Shown piece by piece: positions 1 to 4,375 of a stretch of 6,707 nucleotides of DNA. Source of the stretch: an uncultured Butyricicoccus sp. (GTDB taxonomy: Bacteria; Bacillota; Clostridia; Oscillospirales; Butyricicoccaceae); assembly GCA_900555465.1 (NCBI GenBank), contig USLE01000075.1, positions 1 through 6,707 on the forward strand. Direction: 5' to 3'. The notes beneath the pieces are model-generated. The model worked only from the letters and a program-made list of their open reading frames with translations, searched no databases and was not told the DNA's origin. A program made the position numbers and the translations under genes. Position 1 is the first letter of the stretch, and every line of letters starts with the position of its first letter.

Positions 1-1
1 G

Positions 2-28
2 GAAGAAAGCGAGGCGAAGCAGGCATGA
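2..28 (+). CDS. 3' end of upstream ORF, probably the ABC transporter ATPase
   Basis: In the frame beginning at base 2 the sequence reads EESEAKQA followed by TGA at 26-28. This stop shares four bases (ATGA, 25-28) with the start of the permease, a classic sign of translational coupling within an operon. Only eight codons are visible, so the product cannot be recognised from sequence. The inference that it is the ABC ATPase rests on known gene order: GldF/GldG-type permease and auxiliary genes are usually preceded by their ATP-binding subunit, and an acidic C-terminal tail would fit. Another reading frame is also open here, so the assignment is tentative. Confidence 0.45.
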   Translation, partial: EESEAKQA

Positions 29-888
29 CAGCCGTATTCAAGCACGAACTGAAAAACTATTTCCATTCCTTTACCGCCTATGTGTTCGGCGCGTTCCTGC
101 TGGCGATCGTGGGCTTCGGCGCTATGCTGTACAACCTGCAGGCCGCGGTCAGCAATTTCGAGTATGTGCTCAGCTTCGGCAGCATTGTATTCGTGGTGAT
201 CGTGCCCATCCTGACCATGCGCGTCATCGCGGAGGAGCGCCGGCAAAAGACCGACCAGCTGCTGTATTCGCTGCCCATCACCACCACGCAGGTGGTTCTG
301 GGCAAGTACCTCGCCCTGCTGACGGTCTATCTCATCCCGCTGGCCGTTATTTCGCTCTATCCGCTGATCTTTGCGCAGTTCGGCGAGGTATATCTCCCGA
401 CCTCGTACGGGTCGCTGTTTGCTATCTTTGTGATGGGTGCGGCGCTCGTCGCGGTCGGCATGTTCATCTCCTCGCTGACCGAAAACCAGGGCCTCGCGGC
501 GGGCATCAGCATCGCGGTCATCCTGTTCAACTACTACAGTGTCAGCCTGTCCGAATATGTGTCCTCGACCGCGCTCGGCTCGATGATCGCGCTGGCGGCG
601 ATCGTGTTCGCGCTGGGCGCGGTGGTTCGCTGCCTGACCCGCAACGATCTGCTGGCAGCCGGCGTCTGCCTTGTGCTGGCCATCCCGGTCTGTGTGGTCG
701 GCATCGCAGACCCCGCGGCGATGGAGGGGCTGCTGCCGAATATCATGCGGCAGCTGTCCCTGTTCGAGCGGTTCAATACCTTTGTCAGCGGCGTATTCGA
801 CCTGTCCGCGATCGTGTATTATGCTTCGGTGATCGCATTTTTCCTGTTCCTGACCGTGCAGTCGCTCGAGAAAAGGAGGTATAACTGA
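25..888 (+). CDS. ABC-2 type transporter permease, GldF-like
   Basis: A 287-residue polytopic membrane protein, probably the membrane subunit of an ABC exporter in the plasma membrane. Hydrophobic segments fall near residues 17-38, 51-66, 96-116, 128-149, 157-172, 186-203, 208-226 and 260-279. The first cytoplasmic loop carries the family's conserved stretch around residues 64-95 (TMRVIAEERRQKTDQLL, then LPIT and LGKY), thought to contact the ATPase. The C-terminal part (SLFERFNTF, then GVFDL and a last helix ending LEKRR) is also typical of GldF-like permeases. The length is close to what I expect of the family. The ATG at 25 overlaps the preceding stop, so translation is probably coupled; no strong Shine-Dalgarno is visible, only a weak GCGAGG at 9-14. 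The TGA at 886-888 overlaps the ATG of the GldG-like gene by one base. Fold and class are secure; the substrate is not. In Bacteroidetes GldF belongs to the gliding machinery, but gliding should not be inferred here. Confidence 0.9.
   Translation: MTAVFKHELKNYFHSFTAYVFGAFLLAIVGFGAMLYNLQAAVSNFEYVLSFGSIVFVVIVPILTMRVIAEERRQKTDQLLYSLPITTTQVVLGKYLALLTVYLIPLAVISLYPLIFAQFGEVYLPTSYGSLFAIFVMGAALVAVGMFISSLTENQGLAAGISIAVILFNYYSVSLSEYVSSTALGSMIALAAIVFALGAVVRCLTRNDLLAAGVCLVLAIPVCVVGIADPAAMEGLLPNIMRQLSLFERFNTFVSGVFDLSAIVYYASVIAFFLFLTVQSLEKRRYN
874..880 (+). promoter_or_regulatory. Ribosome binding site of the GldG-like gene
   Basis: AGGAGGT, a near-complete anti-16S match, lies 7 nt before the ATG at 888 and inside the last codons of the permease. 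It fixes the start of the downstream gene and suggests efficient re-initiation. Confidence 0.9.
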
Positions 889-2339
889 TGAAACGCTTCA
901 AGCTCCTTTCCGATGCGGCGCAGTCCGAGCGCAACCGCATCGCGTTCAAAGGCGGCTCGTATTCGCTCGCCATCACGGCGATCGTGCTCGCGATTCTGGT
1001 GGTCGTCAATATTCTGGTGACCGCGCTGCCTGCCTCCGTGACCCGGTATGATATCAGCGCCTCCAAGCTGTACTCGATCACGAGCAATACCAAAACCGTG
1101 GTCAACGCGCTGGAAGAGGATGTGACGATCTACTGGATCGTGCAGTCCGGCGAGGAGGACGACGTGATCGGGACCCTGCTGGACAAATACGACAGCCTGT
1201 CCGACCATATCTCGGTGGTCAAGCGCAACCCGGATGTCTACCCGACCTTTGCCGAGCAGTACACCAGCGAGGCCGTGCAGAACAACAGTCTGGTGGTGGA
1301 GTGCGGCGACCGCAGCCGCTACATCCGCTATGATGACATCTATGTGCAGGAGGCAGATCTCTATTCCTATACCTACAACACCTCATTTGACGGCGAGGGC
1401 GCGATCACCTCGGCGATCGACTATGTGACCACCGAGGACCTGCCCCAGCTGTATGTGGTCGAGGGCCACGGCGAGCAGGAGCTGCCGTCCACCTTCAGCG
1501 ACCAGATCGAAAAGGAAAACATCGAGATCAACACCCTGTCCCTGCTGACCGTGGACGAGATCCCGGAGGAGGCGGACTGTGTGATGATCTACGAGCCGTC
1601 CACCGACATTTCACAGGAGGAGGCCGAGCTGCTCTCGAACTACACGAAAAACGGCGGCCGCCTGCTGGTCATGGCCGGCCCGACCGAGGACGGCGTGCTG
1701 GAAAACCTGTACAGACTTTTGGAGGAATACGGGGTCGAGACCTATGACGGCATCGTGGTCGAGGGTGACCGCGAGCGCTACACCGCTCAGCCCTATATCC
1801 TGCTGCCCGAGATGCAGAGCCACGAGATCACGGATGCGCTGATCGAGGAGAACTATTATCCGAACATGCCGATCTCGCAGGCGATGTTTGTCACGCCGGA
1901 GAGCGACGGCACCTCGGTCACCGAGCTGCTGACCACCTCGGACGCCTCGTTCAGCAAGGCCGCGGGCTACGACCTCGACACCTACGAAAAGGAGGAGGGC
2001 GACACGGACGGCCCGTTCGCGGTCGCGCTGTCGGTCGACTGCGGCAATGAGGGGCAGATGGTCTGGTTCTCCTCCGCCGCGTTCCTGGACGATATGTATA
2101 ACGCGCTGTCCTCCGGCTCGAACGCGGATCTGGCGATGAACGCGCTGTCCTCTCTGATCGGGGAAAGCGAAGCGATGGCGATCCGCAGCAAGTCCCTCAA
2201 CTACAACTATCTTTCCATCAGCGATTCTACGGCTGCGCTGCTCAAGACCCTGATGATCGGCGTGTTCCCGCTGGCCTATCTGGGCGCGGGCGTGTATGTC
2301 ATTTGGAAAAGGAGGAAAAAGCAGAATGAAGCGGGCTAA
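888..2339 (+). CDS. GldG-like ABC transporter auxiliary protein, two membrane anchors
   Basis: A 483-residue protein with a cytoplasmic N terminus, one transmembrane segment near residues 27-48, a large hydrophilic extracytoplasmic domain of about 400 residues and a second transmembrane segment near 454-473, closed by a basic tail (WKRRKK). This topology and length are those of GldG-family proteins (ABC_transp_aux group). Family-like signatures visible are RYDISASKLYSIT just after the first anchor (residues 53-65), where GldG proteins have a similar D-S/T-x-x-K-x-Y-T/S motif, and VVEGHGE at 190-196, equivalent to the family's conserved GHGE. Residues 244-263 (EEAELLSNY, then GGRLLVMAGP) match the Rossmann-like part in which members build a flexible ligand or protein-interaction domain. 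No enzyme motif is evident. It probably partners the permease encoded just upstream, as its extracytoplasmic arm. The start is set by the AGGAGGT at 874-880. The gene overlaps the next one by 14 bases. Family assignment is strong; the molecular role is unknown outside gliding bacteria. Confidence 0.85.
   Translation: MKRFKLLSDAAQSERNRIAFKGGSYSLAITAIVLAILVVVNILVTALPASVTRYDISASKLYSITSNTKTVVNALEEDVTIYWIVQSGEEDDVIGTLLDKYDSLSDHISVVKRNPDVYPTFAEQYTSEAVQNNSLVVECGDRSRYIRYDDIYVQEADLYSYTYNTSFDGEGAITSAIDYVTTEDLPQLYVVEGHGEQELPSTFSDQIEKENIEINTLSLLTVDEIPEEADCVMIYEPSTDISQEEAELLSNYTKNGGRLLVMAGPTEDGVLENLYRLLEEYGVETYDGIVVEGDRERYTAQPYILLPEMQSHEITDALIEENYYPNMPISQAMFVTPESDGTSVTELLTTSDASFSKAAGYDLDTYEKEEGDTDGPFAVALSVDCGNEGQMVWFSSAAFLDDMYNALSSGSNADLAMNALSSLIGESEAMAIRSKSLNYNYLSISDSTAALLKTLMIGVFPLAYLGAGVYVIWKRRKKQNEAG
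2309..2315 (+). promoter_or_regulatory. Ribosome binding site of the DUF4340 gene
   Basis: AAGGAGG lies 10 nt before the ATG at 2326, inside the GldG-like coding region. It decides the start: the same frame is open back to a TTG at 2296, but that codon lies upstream of this site and has no site of its own, so the extra ten residues are unlikely to be translated. Confidence 0.85.
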
Positions 2340-3726
2340 ACGGCTTTATGCCCTGCTCGGCGTGCTGGCGGTGGTCTGCGTGGCAACGCTGATCGTCGTG
2401 CAGTACGAGCAGGAAAAGGAGGAGATCCGCACGAGCGGCGAGGTCGTGCTCGAAGTGGATGCGGATGCGGTCGAGACGCTTTCCTGGGAAAACGAGTCCG
2501 AGTCGCTCGCCTTTCACAAAGAGGACGGCTGGGTCTATGACGGGGACGCGGCCTTCCCGGTAAGCGAGGACAAGATAAACGAGCTGCTCGATGTGTTTTC
2601 GTCCTTCAGCGCGGCGTTTATCATCGAGGATGTGACCGATGAGGGCCAGTACGGGCTGGACGACCCGGTCTGCACGATCAATCTGTCCACCGCGGATACG
2701 GATTATGAGATCCGTCTGGGCGATTACAGCACTATGGATTCCCAGCGGTATGTATCGCTCGGGGACGGCAAGGTCTATCTGGCGGTGACCGACCCGCTGG
2801 ACTATTTCGACGCCACGCTGCGCGATATGATCGAAAACGACGAAACCCCGGACTTCGGCCAGGTGGACAGCATCAGCTTTGACGGCGAGGACAGCTACGA
2901 GGTCACCTATCAGGCATATACCGAGGACAGCGCCTACACCTATTGCAGCGAGGACGTGTATTTCACCCCGCAGGACGACACCATGCTGCCGCTCGACACC
3001 TCGCGCGTGGAGAGCTACCTCGGCAGCATCTCCGGCCTGTCGCTGACCGACTATGTGACCTATAACGCATCCGGGGAGGAGCTGGCGCAGTACGGGCTGG
3101 ACGACCCCGAACTGAGCGTATCTGTGACGTATACGCCCGGGGACAGCGAGGAAACAGCAGAATTCACCCTGCATATCAGCCGTGACCCGGAAGAACGTGA
3201 GGCCGCAGAGAACGAAACCGAAGAAAACGGGGAGGAAGAGGAGATCACTGCCTATGCCCGCGTGGGCGACTCCCCGATCCTCTACCGGATCGACGGCGAC
3301 AGCTACAAGGCGCTGATGGCGGCGGGCTATGATGACCTGCGGCACTACGAGGTGCTGACCGCGGATTTCGCCGACATCACCGGCTTTGACATCACGCTCG
3401 AGGACGAGAGCTACGCCATCACCTCAGAGGGCAGCGGCGAGGATAAAACCTTCTACTACGGCGAGGAGGAGCTGGATACCGCAGACCTGCAGTCCGCGCT
3501 CGAAAACCTGAGCGCCGCCAGCTTTACAGACGAGGAGCCGGATCAGAAGGAGGAGATCAGCCTGACCGTCCATCTGGACAACGAGGCACACCCCACGGTG
3601 CAGATCACGCTTTACCGCTATGACGGCGAACAGTGCCTTGCCGTGATCGACGGCACGCCGGTTTCGCTCATCCCCCGCTCCTCGGTCGTGGATCTGATCG
3701 AGGCGGTCAACACGATTGTCCTGTGA
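2326..3726 (+). CDS. DUF4340-type membrane-anchored extracytoplasmic protein
   Basis: A 466-residue protein with a basic start (MKRAKR), one hydrophobic segment near residues 7-25 and then a wholly hydrophilic, strongly acidic body. The hydrophobic segment has no lipobox or clear signal-peptidase site, so it is probably an uncleaved anchor leaving the body outside the membrane. The body shows features I associate with DUF4340: an early 'WVYDGDAAFPVSEDKINELL' type strand-helix (69-88) and the motif QYGLDDP, which begins a new beta-rich unit. That motif occurs twice, at 108-114 and 255-261, so the protein seems built of repeated modules, with a third partial unit after about residue 345. Residues 289-306 are low complexity, with 11 glutamates in 18 positions. 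DUF4340 genes often sit beside GldG-like genes, and here the start lies within the GldG-like gene with a 14-base overlap, so a joint complex is likely. No catalytic residues are recognised and the biochemical function is unknown. Confidence 0.8.
   Translation: MKRAKRLYALLGVLAVVCVATLIVVQYEQEKEEIRTSGEVVLEVDADAVETLSWENESESLAFHKEDGWVYDGDAAFPVSEDKINELLDVFSSFSAAFIIEDVTDEGQYGLDDPVCTINLSTADTDYEIRLGDYSTMDSQRYVSLGDGKVYLAVTDPLDYFDATLRDMIENDETPDFGQVDSISFDGEDSYEVTYQAYTEDSAYTYCSEDVYFTPQDDTMLPLDTSRVESYLGSISGLSLTDYVTYNASGEELAQYGLDDPELSVSVTYTPGDSEETAEFTLHISRDPEEREAAENETEENGEEEEITAYARVGDSPILYRIDGDSYKALMAAGYDDLRHYEVLTADFADITGFDITLEDESYAITSEGSGEDKTFYYGEEELDTADLQSALENLSAASFTDEEPDQKEEISLTVHLDNEAHPTVQITLYRYDGEQCLAVIDGTPVSLIPRSSVVDLIEAVNTIVL
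2647..3107 (+). repeat. Duplicated QYGLDDP module within the DUF4340 gene
   Basis: The same 20 bases, encoding QYGLDD and the first two bases of the Pro codon, occur at 2647-2666 and 3088-3107, 441 bases (147 codons) apart. The protein around each copy has the same plan: a motif, then alternating beta strands (INLSTADTDYEIRLGD; SVSVTYTPGDSEETAEF). This supports an internal domain duplication. Exact identity at DNA level over 20 bases may reflect codon preference as well as ancestry, since flanking DNA has diverged. Confidence 0.6.
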
Positions 3727-3730
3727 CAAT

Positions 3731-3946
3731 ATGGAGCATCAGGCGGGCGCTGCCGCTTATATCAGCGTGAAGCAGACCGCCGGGCTGTGGCGCGAGATCC
3801 GCAGGACAGAGCTGGATGTTATCTTCAAGCGGCTGTATCAGGACCGCTATATCGATATTGGCATCACTGGTAATCCCGCCATCCGGAATCAGGATGGGAA
3901 ATCTGTAAATCCCGCAAAAACAAAAGTCCCCCTGCGGGTATCGTAA
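3731..3946 (+). pseudogene. Short open frame, possible decayed recombinase or HTH fragment
   Basis: A 71-residue frame from ATG 3731 to TAA 3944-3946, starting only four bases after the DUF4340 stop. No ribosome binding site precedes it. The segment RRTELDVIFKRLYQDR (3800-3847) resembles, from memory, the coiled-coil part of clostridial large serine recombinases (of the form 'ELD-hydrophobic-hydrophobic-F-x-x-LYED'). The preceding AAYISVKQTAGLW (3752-3790) instead resembles the start of small helix-turn-helix proteins of mobile elements (YISVKxTAExW). After residue R at 3845 neither similarity continues, and the frame runs into the stem of the hairpin at 3927-3964. I read it as debris of an integrated element, possibly two fragments joined. 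It may equally be chance coding in non-coding DNA. An intact functional protein is unlikely. Confidence 0.3.
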
Positions 3947-3964
3947 TCGCTACCCGCAGGGGGA
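3927..3964 (-). terminator. Perfect 14-bp hairpin with T-rich flank on the minus strand
   Basis: Bases 3927-3940 are perfectly complementary to 3951-3964, leaving a 10-base loop (TCGTAATCGC). On the + strand no T run follows the stem (AATCCATAAAC), so it is not a normal terminator for the operon. Read on the minus strand the stem is followed by CTTTTGTTTTTG (complement of 3915-3926), as expected for a rho-independent terminator in that direction. In the + direction it would still fold in the operon's 3' untranslated region and could protect the mRNA end. No credible minus-strand gene runs into it within the window, so its use as a terminator is unproven. Confidence 0.55.
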
Positions 3965-3995
3965 ATCCATAAACAGCTTGGATACCCTTGTGAGG

Positions 3996-4019
3996 GGACC
4001 GCCTTGCGCGGTCCTTTTT
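3996..4019 (+). terminator. Rho-independent terminator of the exporter operon
   Basis: GGACCGC (3996-4002), a 5-base loop CTTGC and GCGGTCC (4008-4014) form a 7-bp GC-rich stem followed directly by TTTTT (4015-4019), then CGTTT. Bases 3993-3995 could extend the stem by an A-U and two G-U pairs. It lies about 270 bases after the last operon stop codon and isolates the operon from ppdK. Confidence 0.85.
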
Positions 4020-4282
4020 CGTTTGGCGTTGTATCGTCTGCACATCAGCTTGCAGGCGTCTGTGCACGCGCAGGGGAGGACTGCATAAAACGAACCGCTC
4101 ATTGTTCCATTTCACAAAACAGGCGAAAAAGCGCATAAAATGCGGGTTATATCAATTTTTTGTAAGAAAAAGGTTGGAATCCGGGAAAAATAACAAAAAG
4201 TTTTCCCTGTTTTCTCCGTTTTTTTTATAATTTTCCGTCATTTTGCACAAGATAAGCTCGGCAAATCGGTGAATTACCACAA
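4020..4282. other. Intergenic stretch without a recognisable gene
   Basis: Between the operon terminator and the ppdK promoter I find no supported gene, RNA or riboswitch. Base composition shifts from mixed (4020-4085) to AT-rich (about 4085-4250). Small items seen: TGCACA (4039-4044) and TGTGCA (4061-4066) as a weak inverted repeat, the 8-mer GCATAAAA twice (4083-4090 and 4133-4140), a 5-bp stem CGCAT-AAA-ATGCG (4132-4144), and the AT-rich inverted repeat with pyrimidine tract listed separately. Short minus-strand frames here have no ribosome binding site and unconvincing protein sequence. Confidence 0.6.
4183..4226 (+). repeat. AT-rich inverted repeat followed by pyrimidine-rich 9-mers
   Basis: GGGAAAA (4183-4189) and TTTTCCC (4201-4207) form a perfect 7-bp inverted repeat with an 11-base loop. 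The right arm merges into three degenerate tandem 9-mers, each starting with GTTTT, at 4200, 4209 and 4218; the last contains eight T in a row (4219-4226). It lies about 60-100 bases upstream of the predicted ppdK promoter. It could be a weak terminator, a protein-binding site or curved DNA that helps the promoter; the sequence does not decide. Confidence 0.35.
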
Positions 4283-4312
4283 TAGAACACAAAGCGCGAT
4301 ACATGGTATAAT
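4283..4312 (+). promoter_or_regulatory. Predicted extended -10 promoter of ppdK
   Basis: TATAAT at 4307-4312 is a perfect -10 box and is preceded by TG and one base (TGGTATAAT from 4304), the extended -10 form. The -35 region is poor: TAGAAC at 4283-4288 (18-base spacer) or AGAACA at 4284-4289 (17-base spacer), each matching TTGACA at three of six positions. An extended -10 commonly compensates for this. Transcription would start near 4319, giving a leader of about 57 nt. AT-rich DNA just upstream could act as an UP element. No clear catabolite-control or Rex operator overlaps it. Confidence 0.7.
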
Positions 4313-4359
4313 AGCTTTGCGTGATTGAAGTGTGTTTTAGAGTGAGCACCAAACGAAAT

Positions 4360-4364
4360 GGAGG
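4360..4364 (+). promoter_or_regulatory. Ribosome binding site of ppdK
   Basis: GGAGG lies 11 nt before the ATG at 4376, a slightly long but usable spacing. An in-frame ATG at 4358 overlaps this motif and has no site of its own; it would add six residues (MEEKTQ) absent from the known enzyme. The site therefore favours 4376. Confidence 0.75.
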
Positions 4365-4375
4365 AAAAGACCCAA

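Noticed and set aside
2296..2325. TTG at 2296 as the start of the DUF4340 protein
   Set aside because: It lies upstream of the strong AAGGAGG at 2309-2315, which is correctly placed for the ATG at 2326; the added residues would put a glycine/lysine-rich stretch before a normal basic anchor start.
2299..3345. 348-codon open frame on the minus strand opposite the DUF4340 gene
   Set aside because: Antisense shadow of a well supported coding region with ribosome binding site and family motifs; the minus-strand protein looks like random composition.
4102..4117. TTGT-N8-ACAA palindrome resembling a Rex redox-repressor operator
   Set aside because: Rex sites of the form TTGTGAANNNNTTCACAA span 18 bases; this one spans 16 and the inner bases do not match symmetrically. 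It is also about 190 bases from the predicted promoter.
3864..4136. 90-codon minus-strand frame through the two hairpins
   Set aside because: It crosses both the 14-bp hairpin and the operon terminator, has no convincing ribosome binding site and no recognisable motif.
4152..4352. 66-codon minus-strand frame over the ppdK promoter region
   Set aside because: It covers the ppdK -10 box and AT-rich tract, and its composition reflects that DNA rather than a protein.
4358..4375. In-frame upstream ATG as the ppdK start
   Set aside because: The GGAGG motif overlaps this codon so cannot serve it, and known PPDK proteins start near the residue encoded at 4376.
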